A DNA stretch of 64,000 nucleotides from Sulfurimonas sp. (GTDB lineage: Bacteria; Campylobacterota; Campylobacteria; Campylobacterales; Sulfurimonadaceae): assembly GCA_027063645.1 (NCBI GenBank), contig JAMORK010000039.1, positions 1 through 64,000 of the forward strand, written 5' to 3'. Positions 26,787 to 35,795 of the stretch are shown piece by piece. A program made the position numbers and the translations under genes. The notes beneath the pieces are model-generated. The model saw only the letters and a program-made list of their open reading frames with translations. It was not told the origin of the DNA and ran no database searches. Positions within the stretch are counted from its first letter, which is position 1; the number at the start of each line of letters is the position of its first letter.

Positions 26787-27767
26787 ATGGCAAAAGCTGA
26801 TATGTTAGGGGAATCTCTATGGGATGCCTACTCAAATAAAGTAACAACATTAATGAATAACCCCCAACACCAAGGGGAGATCTTTGAAGCAGAAGCAGAG
26901 AAACGTGGGCATAAGCTTATCGTTGCTGATTTTGGGGCTGAATCTTGTGGAGATGCAGTGCGTCTTTACTGGGAGATTGATCCTAAGACAGATAAGATTG
27001 TAGATTCTAAATTTAAATCTTTTGGTTGTGGTACTGCTATCGCATCAAGTGATGTTATGACTGAACTTTGTATTGGTAAAACTGTACAAGAAGCTGTAAA
27101 GATTACCAACATTGATGTTGAGCTTGCTCTTCGTGATGATCCAGACACTCCTGCTGTTCCACCACAAAAGATGCACTGTTCAGTAATGGCTTATGATGTT
27201 ATTAAAAAAGCTGCTGGACTTTACCTTGGTGTAGAATCTGAAAGTTTTGAAGAAGAGATCATTGTATGTGAATGTGCACGTGTTTCACTTAACACTTTAA
27301 GAGAAGTTATTAAACTTAATGACCTTAAAACTGTTGAAGAGATCACTGACTATACTAAAGCTGGTGGTTTTTGTAAGTCTTGTATCAAACCAGGTGGACA
27401 TGAAGCTCGTGAATGGTACTTAGTAGACATTTTAGCTGACACTCGTAAAGAGATGGATGAAGAGAAGATGAAAGCTGCTGCTGATGCACAAGCTGAAGGT
27501 GGTGGTAGTTTTGAAGATATGACTCTTGTACAACAGATTAAAGCTGTTGATGCAGTTATAGATGAAAATGTACGCCAATTCTTAATTATGGATGGTGGGA
27601 ACATGGAGATTATCGACATTAAGAAAAATGATGGCTATATTGATATCTACATCAGATACCTAGGTGCATGTAATGGTTGTGCATCCAGTGCAACTGGTAC
27701 ACTTTATGCGATTGAATCTACCCTAAAAGAGAAGCTTTCAAAAAATATTCGCGTTTTACCTATCTAA
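26787..27767 (+). CDS. nifU: Fe-S cluster scaffold NifU, three-domain form
   Basis: Builds and hands on Fe-S clusters with NifS. Three domains: N-terminal scaffold (about 1-130; conserved Cys in AESCGDA, SFGCGTAIAS and KMHCSVMA), a middle BFD-like [2Fe-2S] domain (VCECARVSLNTL and CKSCIK, about 153-200), and a C-terminal Nfu domain with CNGCASS (about 293-299). 326 residues is the full-length family size. AAAAAAGGAG precedes the ATG. Confidence 0.95.
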   Translation: MAKADMLGESLWDAYSNKVTTLMNNPQHQGEIFEAEAEKRGHKLIVADFGAESCGDAVRLYWEIDPKTDKIVDSKFKSFGCGTAIASSDVMTELCIGKTVQEAVKITNIDVELALRDDPDTPAVPPQKMHCSVMAYDVIKKAAGLYLGVESESFEEEIIVCECARVSLNTLREVIKLNDLKTVEEITDYTKAGGFCKSCIKPGGHEAREWYLVDILADTRKEMDEEKMKAAADAQAEGGGSFEDMTLVQQIKAVDAVIDENVRQFLIMDGGNMEIIDIKKNDGYIDIYIRYLGACNGCASSATGTLYAIESTLKEKLSKNIRVLPI

Positions 27768-27771
27768 TTAA

Positions 27772-27792
27772 ATAGAGAGTTTTTCTCTCTAT
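27772..27792. terminator. Stem-loop after nifU
   Basis: ATAGAGAG (27772-27779) pairs with CTCTCTAT (27785-27792) around five T. The T tract beyond is weak on the plus strand; on the minus strand (end of the chemoreceptor gene) TTTAATTAG follows. Probably a shared terminator between convergent genes. Confidence 0.55.
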
Positions 27793-27806
27793 CTTTAAAA
27801 AAGTAC

Positions 27807-28925
27807 TTAAGAGTTATCTCTTAATGCTTTTTCTTCCTCTAGCATATTATTTAAATTTTCTATCACTCGTATTGAAGCTTTTTCAGCTGCATCAAAATAT
27901 GTCATTACATTTTCTGAATGTTGTGTGCAGGTACCCTCTTGAACACACTGAACTGCTTTTTGAATATTATCATGCACCTCTTTATGTGGTGCAGCCATTT
28001 TTGCATAACTTGGACATTTACCAAATTTATCTTTCCCTTGCCCATCAAAATACCAACGACCCAAACGGCACTCTTTATCTGAAGCAAAACTATCTTTAGC
28101 TTCCCCTCGAAAGACAGTTTTATATCCATTTGATTTGAAAAGTAGGTGATCTAGTTTACTTAAGATCATAAAAATTGCATAGGTAACATCTTTATTTTCT
28201 TTTGAAATAATCTGCGAGTTTTGACTTAATACAGCCATCTTCTCCTGAAAACCTTCCATCTGTTCATTTGATTTACAAGATAAATTTTCCATCGCTTGAG
28301 AATGTTCATGTACCTCTTGTGTATTTTGCTTTAATGCGGCAACAGAGATTTCAACCTCACTCGTAGCCTTTTGTGTTCTCTCAGCTAACTTACGAACTTC
28401 ATCTGCAACAACGGCAAAACCACGACCATGTTCACCTGCACGTGCAGCCTCAATCGCAGCATTTAGTGCAAGTAGATTTGTTTGGTCTGATATATCTTTA
28501 ATCAGTGTAATAACATCTGCAATACTATCCACATTTGTGTTAAGTGTATTGACTTGATCGTAGGTACTTGTAATATGATCTAATAGTTCAGACATTGTAC
28601 CTGTTAAGAGTTCTATCTCTGAACTACAATGATATGTATGCTCATTATTCTCTGTATTTTTTGCATCTATATCCTCTAAAGCATTTAAATTACTCTCAAG
28701 ATCTGTTTGCAAGAGAGTAAGATCTCTATCACACCCATCAGTTAAACCTTGTGTAAGTGCCTTTATAAGCTTATTCATGATCTCATTAGAATGAGCCTCT
28801 CTTGCCTCTTGTTCCAATGCAACATTAGCCTGTTTTAGATCCTCAATCTCTTGAAGCAAAGAGTTGTTTTTCTCTTCTAGATTTTTTATTCTTTCTTCTG
28901 TCTCTTTTGTATTGTTAAAAAACAT
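27807..28925 (-). CDS. Cytoplasmic chemoreceptor with a C-terminal CZB zinc-binding domain
   Basis: 372 residues with no membrane span: an N-terminal coiled coil (about 1-60), the MCP signalling hairpin ([20 protein letters not shown], about 152-171) and a C-terminal CZB domain (about 250-360) with its zinc His and Cys in [16 protein letters not shown] and [11 protein letters not shown] receptors sense zinc or hypochlorous acid and alter chemotaxis or c-di-GMP signalling. Transcribed convergently with nifU. AAGGGG precedes the ATG. Confidence 0.92.
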   Translation of the reverse strand: MFFNNTKETEERIKNLEEKNNSLLQEIEDLKQANVALEQEAREAHSNEIMNKLIKALTQGLTDGCDRDLTLLQTDLESNLNALEDIDAKNTENNEHTYHCSSEIELLTGTMSELLDHITSTYDQVNTLNTNVDSIADVITLIKDISDQTNLLALNAAIEAARAGEHGRGFAVVADEVRKLAERTQKATSEVEISVAALKQNTQEVHEHSQAMENLSCKSNEQMEGFQEKMAVLSQNSQIISKENKDVTYAIFMILSKLDHLLFKSNGYKTVFRGEAKDSFASDKECRLGRWYFDGQGKDKFGKCPSYAKMAAPHKEVHDNIQKAVQCVQEGTCTQHSENVMTYFDAAEKASIRVIENLNNMLEEEKALRDNS

Positions 28926-29023
28926 CTACACCCCTTCTTTTCTTCTATACTTTTATTTTATTCCTCTTAAGGTTAAATAACTATAATTTTTTAGAGACAT
29001 TTGATGATTTAACTCCTTTTTGT

Positions 29024-29029
29024 TACAAT
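29024..29029 (+). promoter_or_regulatory. -10 box of a probable leaderless mRNA (2OG oxygenase gene)
   Basis: TACAAT ends seven bases before the ATG at 29037; no ribosome-binding site lies between. Transcription would start at or next to the A of ATG. Confidence 0.5.
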
Positions 29030-29036
29030 CACACTT

Positions 29037-29636
29037 ATGTATACAAATTTATATTCAAAAATTACAGATGCCCTCGTTGAAGATGGCTATATTATTATAG
29101 AAAATGCACTCGATCCCTTACTTGTACAAAAATTACAAGAGTGTTCTATAAAAGGTGAAGGCTACAAAAATGCTGGCATATCTTCAAAATCAGATTTTCA
29201 TCTAGATAAGCAAAGAAGACGCGATAAAACACAATGGCTTCATGAAGATGAAAAGGTCCAAGGGCAATACCTCTCATTTGCTCAAGGCTTACAAGATTAT
29301 CTCAATCACTCTCTCTACTTGGGGCTCAATGATTACGAAGCACATTTCGCTCTTTATGAAGAGGGGGATTTTTATGAAAAGCATCTCGATAGCTTTAAAA
29401 ACTCAAAAAACCGTATAGTAACAACTGTCTTTTATCTTAATGATGAATGGAAAAAGGAAGATGGTGGAGAACTTATCATATATGATGAAAATGGTATATT
29501 ATTAAGTAAAGTTGTACCAAAATCTAATACACTTGTTGTATTTTTGAGTGAAAAATTTCCCCATGAGGTACTTCCAGCAAAACGAAAACGCTACTCCATC
29601 GCTGGATGGTTTCGGGTAGATAAAAAAATTATATAG
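29037..29636 (+). CDS. 2OG-Fe(II) oxygenase, prolyl-hydroxylase-like
   Basis: 199 residues with the double-stranded beta-helix ligands H116-x-D118 (YEKHLDSF), H176 (KFPHEVLP) and 2-oxoglutarate-binding R185 (KRKRYSIAGWFR). This matches bacterial SM-20/EGL-9-type prolyl hydroxylases, which hydroxylate protein prolines; the target is unknown. It stands alone between convergent and divergent neighbours. No ribosome-binding site; a TACAAT box is seven bases from the ATG. Confidence 0.88.
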   Translation: MYTNLYSKITDALVEDGYIIIENALDPLLVQKLQECSIKGEGYKNAGISSKSDFHLDKQRRRDKTQWLHEDEKVQGQYLSFAQGLQDYLNHSLYLGLNDYEAHFALYEEGDFYEKHLDSFKNSKNRIVTTVFYLNDEWKKEDGGELIIYDENGILLSKVVPKSNTLVVFLSEKFPHEVLPAKRKRYSIAGWFRVDKKII

Positions 29637-29682
29637 TAAATAAAATATGATTAGTTAGTAAAGAGATAGTAATGTGGAAAAT

Positions 29683-29706
29683 AAAAAAGGGATAAAACCC
29701 TTTTTT
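29683..29706. terminator. Bidirectional intrinsic terminator
   Basis: AAAAAAGGG (29683-29691) pairs with CCCTTTTTT (29698-29706) around a six-base loop, with T runs on both strands. It ends the rplT transcript on the minus strand and the oxygenase transcript on the plus strand. Confidence 0.8.
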
Positions 29707-29707
29707 A

Positions 29708-30067
29708 CTATTTTGCTAATGCTGCTTTAGAAGCTTCAACAACTGCGCTAAACGCTGCTGCATCGTTCATAGCCATATCAGCAAGAATTTTACGATCAAG
29801 CTCGATACCAGATTTGTGAAGACCATTCATGAAAGTTGAATAGTTCATACCGTTTAAACGACATGCTGCATTGATACGGATGATCCATAATTTACGGAAC
29901 TCACGTTTCTTTTGCTTACGATCACGGAATGCATATACTAATGAACGTTCAATTTGTTCCTTAGCTTTTCTAAAGTGTTTACGACGACCACTATAGAAAC
30001 CTTTTGCTAATTTTAATATCTTTTTGTGTCTTCTTCTACGAACAACACCTGTTTTTACTCTTGGCAT
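29708..30067 (-). CDS. rplT: Ribosomal protein bL20
   Basis: Large-subunit assembly protein. N-terminal basic tail [20 protein letters not shown], then [20 protein letters not shown]; 119 residues is standard. A 109-bp spacer separates it from rpmI; AAAGGAAAGAA precedes its ATG. infC is not adjacent here. Confidence 0.97.
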   Translation of the reverse strand: MPRVKTGVVRRRRHKKILKLAKGFYSGRRKHFRKAKEQIERSLVYAFRDRKQKKREFRKLWIIRINAACRLNGMNYSTFMNGLHKSGIELDRKILADMAMNDAAAFSAVVEASKAALAK

Positions 30068-30176
30068 TTCTTTCCTTTTTTCTTTACCTAGCTACTTTTC
30101 GTAGTCAAGGTGCCACTACTGTTGGTGGACTTGCCCAACTTTTCAAATAAGTTGGAGATATAATGAAAAACTAAAA
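30068..30176 (-). other. rpmI-rplT spacer with possible mRNA structure
   Basis: The 109-bp spacer, read on the minus strand, has several small inverted repeats: CCAACTT...AAGTTGG, CCAC...GTGG and CTAC...GTAG close to the rplT ribosome-binding site. bL20 represses its own operon by binding mRNA in other bacteria; a similar site here is only a possibility. Confidence 0.3.
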
Positions 30177-30368
30177 TTAGTTAATCATCGCCTTGATGTT
30201 TTTTGCGTCAGCTTTTGCAACTACTTTTGGAGAGTTTTGCTCGCGACGAGTTTGCGCATCTTGTTTTGTAAGAATGTGGCTTCTAAACGCTGTTCCGCGT
30301 TTAATTTGACCATTTTTCTTAACTTTAAAACGCTTTACAGCGCCTTTTACCGATTTCATTTTTGGCAT
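30177..30368 (-). CDS. rpmI: Ribosomal protein bL35
   Basis: 63 residues from ATG 30368 (MPKMKSVKGAVKRFKVKKN), with AAGGA six bases upstream. A longer in-frame ORF reaching 30419 is not needed. Highly basic, typical bL35. It precedes rplT on the same strand. Confidence 0.96.
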   Translation of the reverse strand: MPKMKSVKGAVKRFKVKKNGQIKRGTAFRSHILTKQDAQTRREQNSPKVVAKADAKNIKAMIN

Positions 30369-30437
30369 CGATGGTCCTTTACGTAAAATTCTCATTTTTG
30401 AGAATGGGATTATACCCAAATTTTTATAAATTTTTGC

Positions 30438-30443
30438 TATACT
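30438..30443 (+). promoter_or_regulatory. -10 box of a probable leaderless mRNA (small gene before mqnD)
   Basis: TATACT ends six bases before the ATG at 30450, with only CTACTT between and no ribosome-binding site. Confidence 0.5.
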
Positions 30444-30449
30444 CTACTT

Positions 30450-30680
30450 ATGAATTCGATTAAACATATAGAAGCAGCCCTAAAAGAGCTCGATGACGAG
30501 GTACAAAAGATACTTTTAGATTGGGGAATTCCTCTCAATGAAAAAGACAATCTTATGCTTCCTATTTTACAACAAAAAAAAGTGCTTACCCAAACTCTTG
30601 AAGATTTAACCTACTTAAAAGAGCATCCACCCACACCCAACCAACCGTGTGGTATATCTAAATACAGAGATGATAACTAA
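30450..30680 (+). CDS. Small conserved-looking protein, 76 aa
   Basis: Helical, acidic-basic mix with no recognised domain (IEAALKELDDEVQKILLDWG in the first half, ending HPPTPNQPCGISKYRDDN). It opens the mqnD-fliQ-murB cluster and probably shares its promoter. It starts next to a TATACT box without a ribosome-binding site. Confidence 0.68.
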   Translation: MNSIKHIEAALKELDDEVQKILLDWGIPLNEKDNLMLPILQQKKVLTQTLEDLTYLKEHPPTPNQPCGISKYRDDN

Positions 30681-30681
30681 T

Positions 30682-31545
30682 ATGAAAACAACACTTATAG
30701 CCCACTCCCCCGATGCTGATGATATCTTTATGTACTATGCCATTAAGTTTGGCTGGGTCAATATGGAGGGTGTTACATTTGATAACATTGCTAAAGATAT
30801 TCAAACACTTAACGAAGATGCACTTCGTGGAGAGTATGACATTGTAGCGATTAGTTTTGCTCTTTACCCTCACATCAAAGAGGAGTATGCTCCACTTCGT
30901 ACTGCTGTAAGTTTTGGAGAGGGTTATGGTCCTAAACTCATTAAACGAAAAGGTGCAACACTCAAACGAAACTTTAAAGTGGCACTGAGTGGAAAACACA
31001 CTACAAATGCGATGCTTTTTCGCATAGCTTACCCTGATGCTCGTGTAACATATATGAACTTTCTTGAGATAGAAGATGCTGTAAAAAACGGTGATGTTGA
31101 TGCTGGCGTTTTAATCCATGAGTCTATCTTAACTTATGCAGAAGAACTTGAAGTGGAACGTGAAATGTGGGATATCTGGCAGGAGTTAGCTGGCAAAGAT
31201 TTACCTCTCCCTCTTGGTGGTATGGCAATTCGTCGTTCACTCCCTTTAAACAAAGCTATAGAGTATGAAGCAACACTTACAAAAGCTGTGCAAGTGGCAC
31301 GCGATCATAAAGATAGACTCTCTAAGATGCTTCTTGAGCGTAATCTAGTTCGCATAGATGCACCAACCCTCGATAGATACCTTGAACTTTATGCCAACGA
31401 TGAGTCTATTACCCTAAGTGATATTCAATACAAAGCTATTAACAAACTCTTTGAAATTGGACATAAACATGGTTTTTACGATACACTTGTAGATATAAAA
31501 GACTATCTTATACCAACAGAGTATAAAGAACTTAGGAATTCATAA
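30682..31545 (+). CDS. mqnD: 1,4-dihydroxy-6-naphthoate synthase MqnD
   Basis: Futalosine-route menaquinone synthesis: turns cyclic dehypoxanthinylfutalosine into 1,4-dihydroxy-6-naphthoate. A periplasmic-binding-protein fold without signal peptide: IAHSPDADDIFMYYAIKFG at the N-terminus, EGYGPKLIKRKG, GVLIHESILTYAEE and a late ARDHKDRLSKMLLERN. 287 residues from ATG 30682; another ATG four codons upstream is in frame and the true start is uncertain. The futalosine route is the norm in Campylobacterota. It abuts fliQ directly. Confidence 0.92.
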   Translation: MKTTLIAHSPDADDIFMYYAIKFGWVNMEGVTFDNIAKDIQTLNEDALRGEYDIVAISFALYPHIKEEYAPLRTAVSFGEGYGPKLIKRKGATLKRNFKVALSGKHTTNAMLFRIAYPDARVTYMNFLEIEDAVKNGDVDAGVLIHESILTYAEELEVEREMWDIWQELAGKDLPLPLGGMAIRRSLPLNKAIEYEATLTKAVQVARDHKDRLSKMLLERNLVRIDAPTLDRYLELYANDESITLSDIQYKAINKLFEIGHKHGFYDTLVDIKDYLIPTEYKELRNS

Positions 31546-31812
31546 ATGGAAGCAAAGCTTGTAGCACTTGGTGTTGAGACTTTTAAAATTGCTCTTATGC
31601 TTGCCCTACCTGGACTTTTAACAGGTATGTTTTTGGGTCTTGCTGTCTCTATTTTCCAAGCTACAACACAAATTAATGAGATGACACTCTCTTTTATTCC
31701 TAAAATTATTGGTGTTGTTATTGTGATTGTTCTTACAATGCCATGGATGCTCAACTCTATGACCGATTTTGCTGTAAACACTTTTAACCTCATACCAACC
31801 TTTGTAGAGTGA
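31546..31812 (+). CDS. fliQ: Flagellar export apparatus protein FliQ
   Basis: 88 residues with two membrane helices (about 15-38 and 52-75) and the conserved FQATTQINEMTLSFIPKI loop between. Part of the type III secretion pore with FliP and FliR. It starts directly after mqnD and its stop overlaps the murB ATG (ATGA-type, one base). fliQ-murB is a conserved pair in Campylobacterota. Confidence 0.95.
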   Translation: MEAKLVALGVETFKIALMLALPGLLTGMFLGLAVSIFQATTQINEMTLSFIPKIIGVVIVIVLTMPWMLNSMTDFAVNTFNLIPTFVE

Positions 31813-32609
31813 TGCAAACAAAAACCATAAATTTCTCCAAATACTCCTCTTTTAAGATTGGTCCCTCACTTGATGTGAGAATATTTGAGGATGATTTCTC
31901 TTGTACTTCAGATTATTATCTTATAGGTTCATGCAATAATACTCTAGTTGGTAACAACCCTCCCCCTCTTGCGATGCTAAGTAAAAAATATGATTACATC
32001 AAAATCGAAGATGGCGTTTTAAAGATAGGGGGAGCAACTCCTAGTGGAAAAATTGCCTCTTTTTGTAAAAAAAACAACATCGCAAACTTTGAATTTGTCT
32101 CTCATCTTCCTGGAAAACTTGGTGGATTAGTTTACATGAATGCTGGTCTTAAAGAGTACGAGATATTTAACTATCTTTTAGCAATAACAACTCCATCTGG
32201 AGTGAAAAAACGCGATGAGATTCATTATGAATACAGAAAGACAGATATAACAGAGCCTATCTTAGAGGCAAGTTTTGAACTCCAGTATGGTTTTGATGAA
32301 AGCAAGGTGCTTATGTTTAAAAAGATGCGCTCAAACCAACCCTCAACACCAAGTGCTGGAAGCTGTTTTAAAAACCCTCAAGGGGATTATGCAGGACGAC
32401 TTATAGAAGAGGTAGGGCTCAAAGGTTTTATGCGAGGAGCCATCTGTTTTAGCCCTGAGCATGCAAATTTCTTAGTCAATAATGGCGATGGAAAATTTGA
32501 AGATGCACTTTGGCTCATAAAAGAGGCTCAAAAAAGAGTAAAAGAAAAGTTTGATATTGATTTGGAATGTGAGATTGTTCTTTTAGAAAAAGAATATAAA
32601 GATGCCTAA
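31812..32609 (+). CDS. murB: UDP-N-acetylenolpyruvoylglucosamine reductase, short type II-like form
   Basis: FAD enzyme making UDP-MurNAc for peptidoglycan. Family motifs: SSFKIG near the start, FVSHLPGKLGGLVYMNAG (FAD/substrate region), YEYRKTDI and SAGSCFKNPQGDYAGRLIEE with the catalytic Ser; a late Glu lies in DIDLECEIVLLE. 265 residues is short for MurB but usual for Campylobacterota. GTG 31809 directly before the ATG is also possible. A stem-loop covers its stop codon. Confidence 0.9.
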   Translation: MQTKTINFSKYSSFKIGPSLDVRIFEDDFSCTSDYYLIGSCNNTLVGNNPPPLAMLSKKYDYIKIEDGVLKIGGATPSGKIASFCKKNNIANFEFVSHLPGKLGGLVYMNAGLKEYEIFNYLLAITTPSGVKKRDEIHYEYRKTDITEPILEASFELQYGFDESKVLMFKKMRSNQPSTPSAGSCFKNPQGDYAGRLIEEVGLKGFMRGAICFSPEHANFLVNNGDGKFEDALWLIKEAQKRVKEKFDIDLECEIVLLEKEYKDA

Positions 32610-32624
32610 ACTTACTTAGGCATC
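32601..32624. terminator. Stem-loop between murB and the convergent barrel gene
   Basis: GATGCCTAA (32601-32609) pairs with TTAGGCATC (32616-32624). On the minus strand TTTATATTC follows, so it most likely ends the barrel-protein transcript; no T run follows on the plus strand. Confidence 0.55.
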
Positions 32625-32633
32625 TCAAAAAAA

Positions 32634-33404
32634 TTAAAAACGAAGCATTAAACCTGCATAAAAGCCTTTAAACTCCATATTCATTTTTGTTTTATCATCA
32701 TCACTTGTTAAGTCAAATTTTTGCATTCTGTACCCAACTTCTAAACCTGGATGTAAAACAGGAATCATATCAAGAGTATAGTCAACTTTGGCGCGAACGT
32801 CATAGATAGTTGAACCGTCATAAGTGATATATTTCACATCAGATTCTAAGCCAATGTTTGTAGCAGGGATCTCAACACGAACTCTTGCATATACTAAAGG
32901 AATCGCAATTGTTTTAGAATCTTCATAATTTCCTAAACCTATACCAAAAATATTAACTGCTTGTGCTTTATATGATGCATCTACCACTTTAATATCAAGA
33001 CCTAAGTCAAGTGTAGTCCATGCTGTGTTATCTAAAAGATTATAATAAGGGATAATATCGTACTGTTTCATGCTGATAGAAGCATTTTTAAATAATCCAC
33101 CTGTATCAAAATCTTCAAAAGAACCTTTTGCACTCCCTTGATCATCAATATCTGTATACTCAAGACGTAAGTTTGGTAAGATTGGGATAGGATGCTTAAT
33201 AAGAGCCCAAACATATGTGCTTGTATTATCTACCTGTTTAGATGTGTAAGTACCCTCAGAACCAAGTGTTGCATCAGTATAAGAGATAGTTCCTGATGGA
33301 GATTGATTCCATCCACCTACACCCATCTCCACTCTTGCAAAATCTGCATTTAAAGTAGAAATCAATGCAACAGTTGATAATAAACCAGTAACTAATTTTT
33401 TCAT
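32634..33404 (-). CDS. Outer-membrane beta-barrel protein, TIGR04219-like
   Basis: 256 residues: signal peptide (MKKLVTGLLSTVALISTLNA) then an antiparallel barrel, with alternating strands throughout and a C-terminal aromatic strand (FKGFYAGLMLRF) ending in Phe, the BAM recognition signal. The N-terminal FARVEMGVGGWNQSPSG matches the TIGR04219 family of Campylobacterota and gamma-proteobacteria. Function unknown; a monocistronic unit with AAAAAAGG upstream. Confidence 0.85.
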   Translation of the reverse strand: MKKLVTGLLSTVALISTLNADFARVEMGVGGWNQSPSGTISYTDATLGSEGTYTSKQVDNTSTYVWALIKHPIPILPNLRLEYTDIDDQGSAKGSFEDFDTGGLFKNASISMKQYDIIPYYNLLDNTAWTTLDLGLDIKVVDASYKAQAVNIFGIGLGNYEDSKTIAIPLVYARVRVEIPATNIGLESDVKYITYDGSTIYDVRAKVDYTLDMIPVLHPGLEVGYRMQKFDLTSDDDKTKMNMEFKGFYAGLMLRF

Positions 33405-33493
33405 AGAAAACCTTTTTTTTTATATAAAGGTGATTATATCAGAGAAAAATAATATGATTTCTTAAAGAGAATAGGTAAAAAGTGGAAAAAATG

Positions 33494-33513
33494 TTTAGGG
33501 GAAAAACCCTAAA
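33494..33513 (-). terminator. Intrinsic terminator downstream of tpx
   Basis: On the minus strand TTTAGGG and CCCTAAA form the stem and CATTTTTT follows, a good intrinsic terminator. It is the second of two hairpins after tpx. Confidence 0.75.
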
Positions 33514-33524
33514 CTTATAGAGGG

Positions 33525-33550
33525 AAAGGGTAAGTAAAAACTCACCCTTT
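33525..33550 (-). terminator. First hairpin downstream of tpx
   Basis: AAAGGGTAAGT...ACTCACCCTTT forms an 11-base stem with one G-T wobble around a four-base loop, directly after the tpx stop. It lies just before a second terminator hairpin and may stabilise the mRNA end. Confidence 0.6.
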
Positions 33551-33569
33551 AAAACTTACTAAAAAAGGT

Positions 33570-34073
33570 CTAGCTTACTGCAGCGATTGCAGCATCGTAG
33601 TTAGGCTCTTCAGTGATTTCTGGAACGATCTCTTTATAAGTTACGATTCCGTTTTCATCAATAGCGAAGATTGCTCTACAAGTAACACCTGCAAGAACAG
33701 ATCCACCAAGTAAAACACCATAAGCATTAGCGAAATCTTTGTTACGGAAGTCAGATGTAACAGTTAAGTTAGTGATCCCTTCAGTTGAACAAAAACGACC
33801 AGCAGCAAATGGAAGGTCTAAAGAAACGATAGTTGGTTTAACACCATCTAAAGAAGATGCTTTTGCATTGAAGTTACGAGTTTCAGTAGCACATACACCT
33901 GTGTCTAAAGAAGGAACAACAATGATAAGTTGTTTATGCCCTTGAGCTCCACCAACTACTACATCACCTAAACCATCAGAGTTAACAACTGTTACCTCAG
34001 GAGCTTTATCTCCAACATTTACTTCATTACCTAATAATTCTACGTCTTGACCTTTGAATTTAGTTGTTGCCAT
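33570..34073 (-). CDS. tpx: Thiol peroxidase, atypical 2-Cys (Tpx)
   Basis: Reduces peroxides with thioredoxin. 167 residues from ATG 34073 (AAGGA seven bases upstream; the track-like longer start at 34079 is a TTG). Peroxidatic Cys in SLDTGVCATETRNFN and resolving Cys in RFCSTEGITN, spaced as in Tpx. Two terminator hairpins follow. Confidence 0.95.
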   Translation of the reverse strand: MATTKFKGQDVELLGNEVNVGDKAPEVTVVNSDGLGDVVVGGAQGHKQLIIVVPSLDTGVCATETRNFNAKASSLDGVKPTIVSLDLPFAAGRFCSTEGITNLTVTSDFRNKDFANAYGVLLGGSVLAGVTCRAIFAIDENGIVTYKEIVPEITEEPNYDAAIAAVS

Positions 34074-34190
34074 ATTCAAATCCTTTTATTTAATTTTTTA
34101 ACGTCTTTCACGTTTTGTTGAGAGAAGTATATTTTAAATCGGATAATTTTACTCTTATTTAAAAAAAGAGTGTTTTGGACTAAGTTTAAT

Positions 34191-35762
34191 TTAAGACTCA
34201 ATATCACTTACAACACAATTTCTTCCTAAATCTTTGGCTTTATAAAGGTGTTTGTCAGCTCGCTTTAAAACATCATCTTCTGTTTCATCTCTATAAAAAC
34301 TTGTAACACCAAAACTACATGTAATCTCTTTTGGTACACCAAAGTTATGTTTGTAGATAGTGACTCTTAATTTCTCAGCTAGTACAATGGCATCTTCTAA
34401 AGTAGTTTCAGGAAGAATAATCACAAACTCCTCCCCACCCCAACGAACAAAAATATCACTTGCACGAATATTTAAATTTACCAAAGCCGTTATTTTTTTT
34501 AAAACAATATCTCCAACATCATGTCCATAAGTATCATTTACTTTTTTAAAATGATCAATATCAAAGAAAACGATACTCATATCGCGTTCAAATCGATGCA
34601 GTTCAGCAAGACGATGATTCATAATCTCTTTGAATCCATATCGGTTATAGATTTTCGTCAAAGGATCATGTGTAGCTATCTCATGAGCAAGCTCTTCTTT
34701 TTTTACTAAATACTGCATAATGAGACCAACTAATAAACTGATAAAAAGACTTAAAAAGCTTAAAATAATCAGAAGAGTTTTGTTTCTTTGAAGTACTAAG
34801 TCAACCATATCGTCAAACTCATAGTTAATAATATATGCCACTTGTTTATGATAGAAGTTCTTCACTGGCATAAAGTTAATCGTTAAAGCACGACCTTTAT
34901 AGGTCTCTTTATTGTGAACTGTTATGGAAAAATTTTCTTTATTCTTGATCGCTTTATTTACCTCTGGAGCTATTTTTGCATTAACAGCATGGAGCTGTTC
35001 TAGACTAAGCTCTTTTTGATCAATAAGTGTTTTTTTATCATAAAATAGGGAGGAGAACTCACTCTCTTTATAATTACTTGTTTCCTCTTGAAATACCTTT
35101 GTTTTAACTATATCGCTATTAATCAAAAATAAAAATGAAGAGTCATCAACTTCTTGTATCATCTCTTGGATTGCACTAAAGGAGTAAGAGATCTCTACCG
35201 TACCTACAAAAATATTATCTTTAAAAATTGGATACACATTTCTAAAACCATTAAAGATTCTCCCCTCTTCAAAAGCATGAACAAACCTCTTAGTTTCATT
35301 CACATACTCCAGGGTTGGTCGTACACCAACCAAGGAGTCTCCAAATTTGCTAGGTCGATGAAAACGTAAGAAGCTTATGCTTCCTGGTAGATGGAAGTGA
35401 AGTTGTCTCACAAATTTTGTTTGCATATAATTATAAGTACTTAGAAACTCTTTATATAGCTCTCCTCTAAGTCTGTTCAACTGCTTTGAATCTTTTGTTA
35501 CTGAAGCACGAGCCATAATCTTTCGCATTTTTTCTGTATCTATTGTTGTGTCATAAAATGTTTGGGAGAGTTTAGAGAGGTAATTATCAGAAAATTGCAT
35601 CTCCTCTTTAAAACTTTTTAAACTTTTTTCATTTAAAAAGGAGATAGCCTTCTTCTCTTGATTAGATACATACAGATAAGAGAGGGTCTGTAATACTATG
35701 TAAAAAGAGAGAAATATATAAAAAGTTATTTTACTTATTTTTATTTTACTAAAAAAGTCCAT
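34191..35762 (-). CDS. Membrane diguanylate cyclase with a double-cache-like sensor (second copy)
   Basis: 523 residues: N-terminal span (about 10-29), a periplasmic cache-like sensor (LHFHLPGSISFLRFHRPS, about 121-138), a second span (about 327-349) and a C-terminal GGDEF domain with RWGGEEF as active site and an R-AS-D I-site five residues before. Predicted active. The sensor shares FHLPxxxSFLRxxxPxxxGD with the cyclase at 23791-25359, so the two probably see a related ligand. No ribosome-binding site; a TACAAT box is five bases from the ATG. Confidence 0.93.
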   Translation of the reverse strand: MDFFSKIKISKITFYIFLSFYIVLQTLSYLYVSNQEKKAISFLNEKSLKSFKEEMQFSDNYLSKLSQTFYDTTIDTEKMRKIMARASVTKDSKQLNRLRGELYKEFLSTYNYMQTKFVRQLHFHLPGSISFLRFHRPSKFGDSLVGVRPTLEYVNETKRFVHAFEEGRIFNGFRNVYPIFKDNIFVGTVEISYSFSAIQEMIQEVDDSSFLFLINSDIVKTKVFQEETSNYKESEFSSLFYDKKTLIDQKELSLEQLHAVNAKIAPEVNKAIKNKENFSITVHNKETYKGRALTINFMPVKNFYHKQVAYIINYEFDDMVDLVLQRNKTLLIILSFLSLFISLLVGLIMQYLVKKEELAHEIATHDPLTKIYNRYGFKEIMNHRLAELHRFERDMSIVFFDIDHFKKVNDTYGHDVGDIVLKKITALVNLNIRASDIFVRWGGEEFVIILPETTLEDAIVLAEKLRVTIYKHNFGVPKEITCSFGVTSFYRDETEDDVLKRADKHLYKAKDLGRNCVVSDIES

Positions 35763-35767
35763 GATTT

Positions 35768-35773
35768 ATTGTA
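35768..35773 (-). promoter_or_regulatory. -10 box of a probable leaderless mRNA (second cache cyclase)
   Basis: On the minus strand TACAAT is followed by AAATC and then ATG (35762); no ribosome-binding site fits. The stop of tsaD is only 33 bp upstream of the ATG, so the cyclase would have its own start inside the tsaD end. Confidence 0.5.
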
Positions 35774-35795
35774 GTCTTCTAAAACTTAAAAAGTA

